A DNA stretch of 59,963 nt from Anaerolineae bacterium (GTDB lineage: Bacteria; Chloroflexota; Anaerolineae; Anaerolineales; RBG-16-64-43), in contig PLND01000051.1 of assembly GCA_003141675.1 (NCBI GenBank), forward strand, positions 8,374-68,336, in the 5' to 3' direction. The notes beneath the pieces are model-generated. The model was given only the letters and a program-made list of their open reading frames with translations, had not been told where the DNA came from and made no database searches. This document shows, one piece after another, positions 47,319 through 55,901 of this stretch. Numbering within the stretch: the first letter of the stretch is position 1; the number at the start of each line of letters is the position of its first letter. A program made the position numbers and the translations under genes.

Positions 47319-49205
47319 ATGCGCGTACTGGCCACCGCAGGACACGTAGACCACGGAAAATCCACTCTGGTGGAAGCCCTCACCGGCACGCACCCCGACC
47401 GGTTAAAGGAAGAACGCGAACGGGAGATGACCATCGATCTCGGTTTCGGGTATTTCACGCTGCCCGACGGGACGCTGACCGGCATCGTTGACGTCCCGGG
47501 ACACCGCGATTTCATCGACAACATGCTCGCGGGCGTGGGCAGCGTGGACGCCGCGCTGTTTGTCATTGCCGCCGACGAAGGACCGATGCCCCAAACCCGG
47601 GAACACCTTGCCATTCTTGATTTGCTCGGAGTGCGAGCGGGCATCGTCGCCTTGACCAAGATCGATCTGGTCCAAGACGCGGATTGGCTCGCTTTAATGC
47701 GCAAGGATGTCGAGAATTTACTGCAGCCCACTTCGCTTCGCGGCGTGGAAATCCTTCCCGTATCCGCGCGCACCGGGGAAGGGATGCCGGAATTAAAACA
47801 GGCGCTTGCCCGCTTATTAAAGGAATCCCCGACGCGTCCGGATCTCGGACGGCCGCGCCTGCCGATAGACCGTTCGTTTTCACTGACGGGTTTTGGCACT
47901 GTTGTGACCGGGACCCTGTTGGACGGATCCCTTTCAATCGGAGCGGAAGTGGAAATCCTTCCCGGCGGGAAGCACGCGCGCATCCGCGGGCTTCAGACTC
48001 ACGATCAAAAGATCGAACGCGCCGATCCGGGCGGACGCGTCGCCGTCAATCTTAGCGGAGTGGAGCCGGGAGAAATCCTGCGCGGCCAAGTGGTTGTTCT
48101 CCCCGGAACGTATGCTCCCAGCCGGAGAATGGATCTGCGTGTTCGGATGCTTCCGGATGCGGCGATGGCCTTAAGGCACGACAGCGAGGTGAAGTTATAC
48201 CTGGGGGCGGCGGAAACGATGGCCCGGGCGCGCATCCTGGGCGCGGATGCGATCGCTCCCGGAGATTCCGGTTGGGTGCAATTTATCCTGGCGGAGGAGA
48301 TGGTCGCGGCGCACGGGGACCGGGCGATCCTGCGCCGCCCGTCGCCGGGCTCAACCATCGGCGGCGGGACGGTGATCGAGCCGCATCCGGAAAAACTGCA
48401 CCGCCGCTTCGACGCCGCCGTCACGGCCCGATTGGAAGCGCTGGACAGTGGCGGGACGGCGGAGCGAATTCTGCAAACGCTCGCCGGTGCCGCGGTGACG
48501 GTATTGGAGGACGCGCTGCAATCGGCCGGCATGGGTCCGGAGGCGCAGCCGGCGGTTGCGCAATTGATCGAGCGCGGCGAGCTGTTGATTCTTTCTGGCG
48601 ATCCCTCCGAGCCGCGCGACGCGCTGGTTTGCTCGCGTGCTGCGTGGGAGCGCCTGACGGGCAAGATGGAAGCACTCCTCGGACAGTATCATCGCGAGCA
48701 TCCCTTGCGGGCCGGGATGCCGCGTGAGGCGCTGCGCGCCCGCGCAGGGATCCCGCCCAAAGCGGCCGGGCCGGTGCTGGCGCGCGCGGCCGCCGAAGGG
48801 ATGCTGGTGGAATCCGCGCACAGTGTTCGGCTGGCTGGATTCGAGAGGGTATTCACCCCGGCTCAGCGACAGATTGCGGACGCGCTGCTCGCGCACTTTG
48901 CGCAAAACCCCTTCCAACCGCCCTCCGTTAAGGATTGCCTGTCGGAGGCGGGCGAAGAGGTTTATACCGCGCTGGTGGAAGGCGGCAAAATAAAACCGCT
49001 TTCGGAGGAAGTTGTTTTTCTGCAATCCACATACGAGGAGATGACCGAACGACTCCGCGATGCACTCCGCACCCGTGAAAAAATCACCGTCGCCGAGGTG
49101 CGCGATTTATTTGGCTCCTCACGGAAATATATCCTGGCTTTCCTGGAATACCTCGACGCGCAGGGCGTCACCCGCCGCGAAGGGGATTACCGCAAATTGA
49201 AATAA
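47319..49205 (+). CDS. selB: Selenocysteine-specific elongation factor
   Basis: A translational GTPase delivering selenocysteyl-tRNA to UGA codons with a SECIS. The 628 residues have EF-Tu-type GTPase motifs (GHVDHGKSTL, MTIDLGFGYF, DVPGHRDF, TKIDL), two beta-barrel domains, then a C-terminal set of winged helices (about 370-628) that bind the SECIS hairpin, ending in RDLFGSSRKYILAFLEYLD. The MTIDLGF wording and the winged-helix tail distinguish SelB from EF-Tu. ATG 47319 (MRVLATAGHV) is chosen over an upstream in-frame start at 47277 inside the coiled-coil gene. selA, selD and tRNA-Sec were not seen in the window. Confidence 0.93.
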   Translation: MRVLATAGHVDHGKSTLVEALTGTHPDRLKEEREREMTIDLGFGYFTLPDGTLTGIVDVPGHRDFIDNMLAGVGSVDAALFVIAADEGPMPQTREHLAILDLLGVRAGIVALTKIDLVQDADWLALMRKDVENLLQPTSLRGVEILPVSARTGEGMPELKQALARLLKESPTRPDLGRPRLPIDRSFSLTGFGTVVTGTLLDGSLSIGAEVEILPGGKHARIRGLQTHDQKIERADPGGRVAVNLSGVEPGEILRGQVVVLPGTYAPSRRMDLRVRMLPDAAMALRHDSEVKLYLGAAETMARARILGADAIAPGDSGWVQFILAEEMVAAHGDRAILRRPSPGSTIGGGTVIEPHPEKLHRRFDAAVTARLEALDSGGTAERILQTLAGAAVTVLEDALQSAGMGPEAQPAVAQLIERGELLILSGDPSEPRDALVCSRAAWERLTGKMEALLGQYHREHPLRAGMPREALRARAGIPPKAAGPVLARAAAEGMLVESAHSVRLAGFERVFTPAQRQIADALLAHFAQNPFQPPSVKDCLSEAGEEVYTALVEGGKIKPLSEEVVFLQSTYEEMTERLRDALRTREKITVAEVRDLFGSSRKYILAFLEYLDAQGVTRREGDYRKLK

Positions 49206-49241
49206 AAAAACTCCCGCGTTCTTTTCCGCGGGAGTTTTTTT
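49204..49241. terminator. Bidirectional terminator between selB and parB
   Basis: A tract AAAAAAA, stem CTCCCGCG/CGCGGGAG (49211-49218 with 49227-49234), 8-base loop, then TTTTTTT. It works for both converging genes. Confidence 0.9.
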
Positions 49242-49258
49242 ATCCCCGAAGGAAAGGG

Positions 49259-50110
49259 TTACTTCCCTTTTAGAATTTGATTCGCGATCGCATCCAGTTC
49301 TTCATCGGAATAATAATAGAGCAACACCAAACCGCCGCGCTTGCCGCGCTTGATGGTCACGCGCGTCCCCAGGGCCTCTTCGAATCGTTTCTCGAGCGCG
49401 CGTAGGTCCGGCGGAAGGCGCGGCGGCGCCGGCCTCGGCGTGCGCTTGCCCGTCATCTTGCGTGCGAGTTCCTCCGTCTGGCGCACGCTCAGGCTGCGCT
49501 TGAGGACCGTATCCACAGCCGCCAGTTGTGCCTGCACCGTCGGCAGCGCGAGGATGGCGCGCGCGTGCCCCTCGGTAATCTGGCCGCTCCCCAGCGCCTG
49601 GCGCACGCGCTCAGGCAGTTTGAGCAGGCGCAGCGTGTTGGTCACCGACACGCGGCTCTTCCCCACGCGGCGGGAAACGTCCTCGTGCGAAAGGCCGAAC
49701 TCCTCATGCAGATGCCGGTACGCTTCGGCGGTGTCAAGCGGCGAGAGATCCTCGCGCTGCAGGTTTTCGATCAGCGCCAGCTCCAACCGCTGCTGGTCGG
49801 AGGCATCGCGCACCAGCACCGGCACGCGCTCGAGACCGGCGAGCTTGGACGCCTCCAGGCGGCGTTCGCCGGCGATCAAGGTATAGTATTCGGATTCCGG
49901 CCCGCGGGTGACGATCAGCGGCTGCAGCACGCCGTGCTCGCGGATCGAAGCGGCGAGCTCCTCGAGTTCCCCGCTTTCGATCGTCGCGCGCGGCTGGCGC
50001 GGGTTGCGCCGGATCTTCCCAACCGGTACCAGCATTGAATCGGCGGAAGTGGTTTCCGCCGGAAGCAATGCATCCAATCCGCGCCCCAGTCCGTGCTTTT
50101 TTGTGCTCAT
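49259..50110 (-). CDS. parB: Chromosome-partitioning protein ParB
   Basis: A CTP-dependent DNA clamp that loads at parS and partners ParA. The 283 residues start with the typical KKHGLGRGLDALLP, then the N-terminal CTPase domain with NPRQPR, LQPLIVTR and the signature IAGERRLEASKLAG, the helix-turn-helix region (LSHEDVSRRVGKSRVSVTNTLRLLKLP), and a C-terminal dimerisation end. ATG 50110 (MSTKKHG) begins 4 bases after the parA stop; a longer frame to 50173 overlaps parA and is rejected. No perfect parS palindrome (GTTTCAC-GTGAAAC) was seen nearby. Confidence 0.95.
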   Translation of the reverse strand: MSTKKHGLGRGLDALLPAETTSADSMLVPVGKIRRNPRQPRATIESGELEELAASIREHGVLQPLIVTRGPESEYYTLIAGERRLEASKLAGLERVPVLVRDASDQQRLELALIENLQREDLSPLDTAEAYRHLHEEFGLSHEDVSRRVGKSRVSVTNTLRLLKLPERVRQALGSGQITEGHARAILALPTVQAQLAAVDTVLKRSLSVRQTEELARKMTGKRTPRPAPPRLPPDLRALEKRFEEALGTRVTIKRGKRGGLVLLYYYSDEELDAIANQILKGK

Positions 50111-50114
50111 CGTT

Positions 50115-50903
50115 TCACCCTTTTGCCCGGATGCGGACTCCGTCGGATCGCAGGATCTCCTCCGCAAGTTCACGGTATGCCAGTGCCCCCATCGAAGAGG
50201 GGGCGTACGTGGAAATCGGAATCCCGTGCGAGGGCGCTTCCGCCAGGCGGATGCTGCGCGGGATTACGCTGGAGAACATTTTTCCGGGGAAGTGCCGGCG
50301 CACTTCCTCGATCACCTGGGTCGAAAGATTCGCGCGCCCGTCGAACATCGTCATCACCACGCCGCGGATTTCCAGCTTCGGGTTGAAGGAGGAACGCACG
50401 CGGCCGACGGTTTGCGTCAGCTGGCTAAGGCCCTCCAGCGCCAGATACTCGCACTGCACCGGGATGATCGCACCGCCGTCGGCCGCCACCAGCGCGTTGA
50501 GCGTGAGAATTCCCAGCGACGGCGGAGAATCCACCAGGATGTAATCGTATGAGGGGAGGATTTCCCCCAGCGCGTTGCGCAGCCGGAATTCGCGGCCCTC
50601 CTCGTCGATCAGTTCCACCTCCGCGCCGGTGAGGTTCGGCGAAGAAGGCAGCAGGCTGAGTCCGAGTTGCTCGTTTTGAAGGATGGCGGCCATGGGGGTG
50701 GAGGAACCAATCAGCACCTCGTAGGCGCCGCGGTGAACCTCGCGTTTGTCCACCCCCAAGCAGGAGGTGGCGTTGGCCTGTGGATCGAGGTCGACCATCA
50801 ACACGCGCTGGCCCATGTCCGCAAAGTTGGCCGCCAGGCTGATGGTGGTTGTGGTCTTCCCCACCCCGCCTTTCTGGTTGACGAACGCATACACTCTGGT
50901 CAC
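50115..50903 (-). CDS. parA: Chromosome-partitioning ATPase ParA/Soj
   Basis: A 262-residue deviant Walker ATPase: KGGVGKTTTTISLAAN (signature Lys11), VLMVDLDPQANATSCLG, DYILVDSPPSLGILTLNAL and IPVQCEYLALEGLSQL. It binds DNA nonspecifically as a dimer and drives ParB-parS segregation. The length is that of chromosomal Soj, without the N-terminal repressor domain of plasmid ParA types. Its ATG overlaps the sugar-kinase stop by four bases (ATGA), so it is translationally coupled to that gene, and parB follows. Confidence 0.95.
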   Translation of the reverse strand: MTRVYAFVNQKGGVGKTTTTISLAANFADMGQRVLMVDLDPQANATSCLGVDKREVHRGAYEVLIGSSTPMAAILQNEQLGLSLLPSSPNLTGAEVELIDEEGREFRLRNALGEILPSYDYILVDSPPSLGILTLNALVAADGGAIIPVQCEYLALEGLSQLTQTVGRVRSSFNPKLEIRGVVMTMFDGRANLSTQVIEEVRRHFPGKMFSSVIPRSIRLAEAPSHGIPISTYAPSSMGALAYRELAEEILRSDGVRIRAKG

Positions 50904-51754
50904 GGAGATTTCTCCGCGCGTTTACAGTCCAGGATTTCCTCGCGCGTCGGCACGCCCGAGAGCCCCAACCGGGTGACCGAACGCGAAGCCAGAACGGTGG
51001 CCATGCGCGCCGCTTCCCAGGCGTTGCCGGTTTCTTTCAGGCGCAGGAAAAACACAGCCGCGAAAATATCGCCCGCGCCGGTCGGGTCGATCTCCGGCTG
51101 CGGCGGCGCCCGGAAGGCCTGCACCTCGCCTTTCCAAAAAACGCGGCAGCCCTGCGCCCCGTCGGTAACGGCGCAGGCTGGGCACATTCGCGCCAATCGT
51201 TCGGCTGCCGTCACGTCACCGTCGATGTCATCCACGCTGAATACCGCCGCATCCGCCCCGCGCGCCGCAAGTTCCGCTTCCGGCTTAACGGCGTGGCGCA
51301 CTTTTCCGTCGGCATCCAATGCGCGCATCCATCCCTGCAGCGTCACGCAGCGCAGCGAATGCTGGAACAGATCGAGCAGTCCGGGTTTGACCTCGCCGGC
51401 GACGGGCGCCAAGTGGATGATGAAGGACGTTAACCAAGCTTTGGGGATGTGCACCGGGCTGAGGCTTTCCGCCACCGAACGGATCCATTGTTCCCGTACT
51501 CCGTCTTGGTAGCGGTTTTCGAAAATCGTCTCGCGGCCGGAGAGCACCTTCTGGATCTGTATTCCGTCGAGCGAGGAGAGGTCGCATCCCGGCGAACAGG
51601 AAGTCACCAGCGCCGTACTCGCCCCCCAGGCGAGCGCAGTGAGGCCGGCGTAAGCGGCCGTTCCGCCCGGCCGCTCGCCGCCAGGGACGATATCTTTGGT
51701 GACGTGGCCGATGATCAAGTATTCGGGCGCGCGGTCCTCGGTGGTGGATGGCAC
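50900..51754 (-). CDS. PfkB-family (ribokinase-like) sugar or nucleoside kinase
   Basis: A 284-residue ribokinase-fold protein. The N-terminal part has the PfkB-like GHVTKDIVPGGERPGGTAAYAGLTALAWG; the C-terminal signature is DPTGAGDIFAAVFFLRL, with Asp as catalytic base and GAGD as the anion hole. The substrate cannot be deduced; the chain is slightly short for the family. GTG 51754 is preceded by TATAAT only 7 bases away (51767-51762), pointing to a leaderless transcript. It heads an operon with parA and parB, an unusual partner for partition genes, coupled through a 4-base overlap. Confidence 0.85.
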   Translation of the reverse strand: MPSTTEDRAPEYLIIGHVTKDIVPGGERPGGTAAYAGLTALAWGASTALVTSCSPGCDLSSLDGIQIQKVLSGRETIFENRYQDGVREQWIRSVAESLSPVHIPKAWLTSFIIHLAPVAGEVKPGLLDLFQHSLRCVTLQGWMRALDADGKVRHAVKPEAELAARGADAAVFSVDDIDGDVTAAERLARMCPACAVTDGAQGCRVFWKGEVQAFRAPPQPEIDPTGAGDIFAAVFFLRLKETGNAWEAARMATVLASRSVTRLGLSGVPTREEILDCKRAEKSP

Positions 51755-51761
51755 GGATGGA

Positions 51762-51767
51762 ATTATA
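51762..51767 (-). promoter_or_regulatory. -10 box of a leaderless promoter before the kinase-parAB operon
   Basis: TATAAT on the minus strand followed by exactly 7 bases and GTG, as at the zinc-ribbon gene. No good -35 is visible, so confidence is moderate. Confidence 0.5.
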
Positions 51768-51846
51768 CTATCCGCCTCGACCCTCTACCCAAATCCCCAT
51801 CCCGATTTTCCCGGTGAGGCTGGGGAGAGGAGCGGGGAGAGGGGTC

Positions 51847-52686
51847 ATGCCTGAATTACCTGAAGTAGAGACTATTGCGCGCAAGCTGCGCGAGGGATGC
51901 GGCGCGGACCCCTCGATTCTCCGACGCGAGATTCTCTCGGTGGAGATTCGCCATCCCAAGCCGGTTGCATTCCCCGCTGTGGAGGTTGCGCGCGAGCGGA
52001 TGCGCAGCCTCGTGTTCGAGGAAATTTCCCGTCGGGGAAAATTTCTCGTCTGCCGGCTCTCGCACGGATATTTGCTCATCCACCTGCGCATGAGCGGGGA
52101 TTTGCAGGTGCTTCCCGCCGGGCAACCGCCGCGAAAGCACGATCACGTGATCTGGCATCTTTCCGGCGATGCGGACCTGCGTTTCCACGATCCGCGCCGG
52201 TTCGGCCGGATCTGGCTGGTGGAATCTCCGCAGGATGTACTCGGGCCGCTCGGGCCGGAGCCGCTCGGGCCGGATTTTACCGAAGCGCGGCTGGGGGAAA
52301 TGCTGCGCGCCCGTAAGCGGCTGATCAAGCCGTTGCTCCTGGATCAAACTTTTTTAGCCGGGCTTGGAAATATCTACACCGACGAAGCGCTGCATCGCGC
52401 GCGGCTGCATCCGCTCCGCCGCAGCGACACGCTACACAAGGATGAGGTGGCGCGGTTATGGCACGGGATCCGCACCGCGCTGCGGGTCGGGATCGCACAG
52501 GATGGAGCCAGCATCGACTGGGTCTACCGCGGCGGAAATTTCCAGAATCACTTCCGGGTCTACGGGCGCGAAGGCGAACGCTGTAAAAAGTGCGGCGCAA
52601 AGATACGCCGGATCATCGTGGGACAGCGGTCGACGTACTTCTGCCCTCGGTGCCAGAGAGCAGGGAGAAAAAGCAAAGGTAAATAA
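51847..52686 (+). CDS. mutM: Formamidopyrimidine-DNA glycosylase
   Basis: Excises 8-oxoguanine and ring-opened purines and nicks the abasic site. The 279 residues start MPELPEVETIARKLREG, where Pro2 is the Schiff-base nucleophile and Glu3 the acid, so ATG 51847 is required; the upstream extension from 51748 is rejected. Further motifs: RRGKFLVCRL (lesion-binding Lys), HLRMSGDL, FHDPRRFGRI, LDQTFLAGLGNIYTDEALHRARLHP (helix-two-turn-helix) and the zinc finger CKKCGAKI...YFCPRCQ. Divergent from the kinase-parAB unit. The 92-base gap has GGGGAGAGGAGCGGGGAGAGG, a degenerate relative of the GC-rich repeat family. Confidence 0.96.
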   Translation: MPELPEVETIARKLREGCGADPSILRREILSVEIRHPKPVAFPAVEVARERMRSLVFEEISRRGKFLVCRLSHGYLLIHLRMSGDLQVLPAGQPPRKHDHVIWHLSGDADLRFHDPRRFGRIWLVESPQDVLGPLGPEPLGPDFTEARLGEMLRARKRLIKPLLLDQTFLAGLGNIYTDEALHRARLHPLRRSDTLHKDEVARLWHGIRTALRVGIAQDGASIDWVYRGGNFQNHFRVYGREGERCKKCGAKIRRIIVGQRSTYFCPRCQRAGRKSKGK

Positions 52687-52821
52687 ATGGCTTGTAGAAT
52701 AAGTTACTTCATCCGTGGAATTTTCTTTTTATGCCGTATTCGCTTCAGGAATTATCCACCACCCGAATGTAGTAAACTGAAATGCGAATGGGCGGTATTC
52801 CATTGTCGATCGGAATGAGAG

Positions 52822-54003
52822 ATGCTTTCTAAATTGATTCGCCGATCAATCGTCTCTGCATTTATTTTGCTGATGATTGGTTGCTTGCGTTCCAACTCGG
52901 ACTCGTCCGCATCGCCAACCGGCGCACCAACCGCATCTGCATCCGCAACGCCGCCCGCAGGTTCTGTACTCACGACCTCACCATCTCCAACTTTGGAAAA
53001 CGTCACTCTGACATCAACAATATCTTCCCTGTCGCAAGCCGGCCATGGTGTCGGTCAACTGGCGATGGACGATAATTACATCTACTGGACCGCCGATGGA
53101 GGCGGGGATATATTCCGTTATCCCTTTCACTCTTCCGGGGCCGCGCACAGCGAAATATTTGCCTTGACCCAATTCAATCAAGGCAAGATCTATATGTCTC
53201 CGTCGGATAATCTCATCCGATCCGGAAATTGGCTGGTTTTCGCCGATAACCAAATCCGCGAACGTCGATGGGAGCTGCGTGCGATCAACATGGCGGATGG
53301 AACGGAGCGGAGGATCGCGGAAGGCGCCTTTCCGCAAGTTCTGCTCTCTTTCTCTTCGGATGGAATCTGGGTGGCTTGGGCGACGGAAGATGAACAAATT
53401 ATTCAAAACCCGCAGACGGGTCTGACGATATACAATTTTATTACAGAGCAGAAAACGCAATTGGAACATCCCGCATCCATGCAAAATGCCTGGTATGAAA
53501 CCCGCGTTGCTTCGGGGCGATTGGCGGCGGACCGACAAACGCCGGGCGGATCGGAGGTAGACCTGTTTGATTTGATATCCGGCCTGAGCCGGCCGATTGC
53601 ATTGGATCGAACTGGAACGATGCACGGGTTGGCTTTCGACGGTCATTGGATCGCTTGGATTCCGGGTGCGGCGGATACCGGGCCGACAATGTTATATGAT
53701 CTGCAAACGGGCCTTTCCGAGATTGTGCCTCATTCGGATGAAAACAATAGCGGAACTTCTCCATTGCTTGCTGGCCATTGGCTTACCTGGAACTTTTCCC
53801 CCGGCCAGCCGCTGATCGTCTACGACCTGGATACAAGGGAATATCTCACGATCGCAGAACCGCAAGCGGGCGACGAATTGACGAGCCCCGCCATCCATGG
53901 CAACGAAATTGTCTGGTGCCGATTGCGCGCGTATCATCCCACTCCTGCGGCGACCGAGTGGAGCTTTGACAGCACTATAGAGTGGCGCGCCTTGCCAGGG
54001 TGA
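52822..54003 (+). CDS. Secreted lipoprotein with beta-propeller-like repeats
   Basis: A 393-residue exported protein. The signal sequence ends in the lipobox LMIGC (Cys21); a Ser/Thr/Ala/Pro-rich stalk runs to about 65. The mature domain has repeated blocks with Trp/Asp-rich strands: NYIYWTADGGGDIFRY, NWLVFADNQIRERRWELRAINMADGTERRI, DGIWVAWATEDEQI, GHWIAWIPGAAD, GHWLTWNFSPGQPLIVYDLDTREYLTI, GNEIVWCRLRA. The pattern resembles TolB/WD-type beta propellers. Ligand unknown. The ATG lacks a strong Shine-Dalgarno; GAGAG precedes it. Lower GC than the metabolic genes upstream, like its surface-protein neighbours. Confidence 0.75.
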   Translation: MLSKLIRRSIVSAFILLMIGCLRSNSDSSASPTGAPTASASATPPAGSVLTTSPSPTLENVTLTSTISSLSQAGHGVGQLAMDDNYIYWTADGGGDIFRYPFHSSGAAHSEIFALTQFNQGKIYMSPSDNLIRSGNWLVFADNQIRERRWELRAINMADGTERRIAEGAFPQVLLSFSSDGIWVAWATEDEQIIQNPQTGLTIYNFITEQKTQLEHPASMQNAWYETRVASGRLAADRQTPGGSEVDLFDLISGLSRPIALDRTGTMHGLAFDGHWIAWIPGAADTGPTMLYDLQTGLSEIVPHSDENNSGTSPLLAGHWLTWNFSPGQPLIVYDLDTREYLTIAEPQAGDELTSPAIHGNEIVWCRLRAYHPTPAATEWSFDSTIEWRALPG

Positions 54004-54037
54004 TAAATCTTTTTAGCGCGAAGTTTCCGCCCGAAGA

Positions 54038-54823
54038 ATGGAAAATAGTTTGAAACGATTTTTATTGCTGATTGGACTTCCGTTCTTTTTGATCGCTTGC
54101 TCCACAAAGCCGCGCTGCAGCGATCATCCTTCCGAGAAATGTACGCGCATACTATTTATCGGCAATAGTTATACCTTCGCGAATGACCTGCCCGGAATGT
54201 TCACCGAGTTGGCAAGCTCCGGCAAGCATCTGGCCGAAACGCAATCGTTGGCCCAGGGCGGGTGGACACTCACGGATCATATGAACGATAAAAACACGCA
54301 ACCGACAATCCAATCCAAAAAATGGGATTTTGTCGTACTTCAGGAACAAAGCGAAATTCCCGCCTTCGAACAGTCCCGCGCGGTGAGCATGTATCCGGCG
54401 GCGAGAACTTTGGTTCGGATGATCGAAGAAAACGAATCGGAACCAATATTCTTCATGACCTGGGGATACCGGGACGGGGACAAGCAATACGGATATAACG
54501 ATTACGACACCATGCAGAATCAACTTGTCGTCGGCTATCTGACCATCGCACGCGAGCTGGGTGTTCCGGTGGCGCCCGCGGGATACGCCTGGTGGCGTAC
54601 TAGGAAACAGAATCCGAAAATTGAACTCTGGCAGTCGGATGGAAGCCACCCCAACGAAAACGGCACCTATCTGGCAGCCTGCGTATTCTATGCTGCGATA
54701 TTCCGGGAAAGCCCGGAAGGCCTTACGTATACCGCGCAAATACCCGGAAAAACAGCGCAGGCATTGCAATCCATCGCCGCGGGGGCGGTGTTGGATGAAC
54801 CGGAAAAGTGGAATCTTCGATAA
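54038..54823 (+). CDS. SGNH-hydrolase-like lipoprotein (DUF4886 type)
   Basis: A 261-residue lipoprotein. The signal sequence ends at LIACS (Cys21). The mature domain has SGNH blocks: RILFIGNSYTFANDLP (block I; the nucleophile Ser replaces GDS by GNS), SLAQGGWTLTDH, WDFVVLQEQSEIP, and the final WQSDGSHPNENGTYLAACVFY with the catalytic Asp-x-x-His. This GNSYT/LQEQS wording matches DUF4886-like proteins as I recall them. It probably removes acyl or acetyl groups from a glycan or lipid on the outer face; the substrate is not evident. Starts 34 bases after the propeller lipoprotein, so likely co-transcribed. Confidence 0.8.
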   Translation: MENSLKRFLLLIGLPFFLIACSTKPRCSDHPSEKCTRILFIGNSYTFANDLPGMFTELASSGKHLAETQSLAQGGWTLTDHMNDKNTQPTIQSKKWDFVVLQEQSEIPAFEQSRAVSMYPAARTLVRMIEENESEPIFFMTWGYRDGDKQYGYNDYDTMQNQLVVGYLTIARELGVPVAPAGYAWWRTRKQNPKIELWQSDGSHPNENGTYLAACVFYAAIFRESPEGLTYTAQIPGKTAQALQSIAAGAVLDEPEKWNLR

Positions 54824-55177
54824 GGGAATTATAGGGATTAATTATCAGACCAGCCCCTCCGAATTTCCCGGATGGTTCTATTTCGTTCCATCGATAAAAA
54901 AAGATTTATCCATCCTGCTTTGAGTCACCGAATGAGAGGTCCATTCCCTCCATCGCTTTCATAATAAATAAATTCACAGAGACCATGGTCTTCGGACCGG
55001 GATGGTCGAACCGTCCATTGATCCTCATCTCCGGTTAATTGGAAACAGTGCTAGTCTTCTATTACGTTCCTCTTATAGATAGGCTCTAGACTGTAAATAG
55101 AAGGCACGTGGCAGAAGGTTCACATTTGCCGGGAAAGGTTAAAATTTCAGAAAGAATGGTTGCGAGAGGAGGATCCG
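54824..55177. other. 354-base intergenic region, little recognised
   Basis: A/T-rich. Short inverted words such as ACCATGGTC and GGGATGGTCGAACCGTCC occur near 54984-55014. TAAAAT at about 55139 with TTCACA roughly 15 bases upstream is a possible weak promoter for the cupredoxin. No ORF is supported. Confidence 0.4.
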
Positions 55178-55654
55178 ATGAAAACAAGTAGATTACTTCC
55201 AGTCTCTTTGACGGCGCTTACCTTTATCCTTGTTAGTTGCAGCGCGGCAACAACTTCCATTTCCACGCAAACTCCCGTTCCACCTACTCCGTCCATTACA
55301 CCGCTCCCAGAGGTAACCGTCACACCCACGCCCTTGCCTCCGTCAGGCACTACCGATACCTTGTCGCCGGCGGCTACCAACACTCCTGCGCCGGGGGTGG
55401 CGGGTACAGTGGATGTCAAGATTGCGGGCTTTGCCTTTGATCCCGCGAGCGTTACGGTTAAAGTGGGCACGCCCGTGCGATGGACGAACCAGGACAGCGC
55501 CACTCATAGCGTCACCAGCGATACCGGAGTCTGGGATTCGGGCAGTATTGCCAAGGGAGAAACGTATACCCGGGTGTTTGATACGGTTGGAACTTTTGCC
55601 TACCATTGCGGTGTCCATCCGTCGATGAAAGGAACGATTACCGTCACTTCCTAA
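55178..55654 (+). CDS. Cupredoxin (plastocyanin/amicyanin-like) lipoprotein
   Basis: A 158-residue exported type 1 copper protein. Signal sequence with lipobox ILVSC (Cys21), then a Thr/Pro-rich stalk (about 27-76), then a compact beta-sandwich: VDVKIAGFAFDPASVTVKVGTPVRWTNQD. All four copper ligands are visible: His in SATHSVTSD, and Cys, His and Met in YHCGVHPSMKG. It probably carries electrons at the outer membrane-facing surface, partner unknown. ATG 55178 is set by AGAGGAGG 6 bases upstream; the in-frame codon at 55160 would place extra charged residues before the signal and is rejected. Confidence 0.92.
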   Translation: MKTSRLLPVSLTALTFILVSCSAATTSISTQTPVPPTPSITPLPEVTVTPTPLPPSGTTDTLSPAATNTPAPGVAGTVDVKIAGFAFDPASVTVKVGTPVRWTNQDSATHSVTSDTGVWDSGSIAKGETYTRVFDTVGTFAYHCGVHPSMKGTITVTS

Positions 55655-55880
55655 ATCCCAATTATTTGCGATGAAGCCGGTCAGGCTCCGTCGATGGTGT
55701 TAATCGCTTCAAGATATCAGAATAATAATCGGCGGGAAGGAATATTCTTTCCGCCGATTATTTTTACAGTTGACACCGGGATTCCACCGGGCGAATAATA
55801 TTATTTCGATGTCTTCCGTGGTTTTTTCCGTGTAATCTATATTCAGCAAGTCCGGTCTGGATAAAAAAGGCGATACGAGG
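55655..55880. other. Intergenic region with repeat-like CCGTGG/CCGTGTAATC words
   Basis: TCTTCCGTGGTTTTTTCCGTGTAATCTATATTC (about 55812-55844, split here only for reference to its words TTCCGTGG and CCGTGTAATC) belongs to the same degenerate repeat family as 32757-32843. GGCGGGAAGGAATATTCTTTCCGCC (about 55731-55755) is an inverted repeat followed by GATTATTTTT and may terminate the cupredoxin transcript. Confidence 0.45.
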
Positions 55881-55901
55881 AGTGAATCCGATTTCCAACG
55901 A

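Noticed and set aside
49259-51754. parS site near parAB
   Set aside because: No GTTTCAC-GTGAAAC palindrome was seen; only half-site-like GTTTCAC at about 50112 is present.
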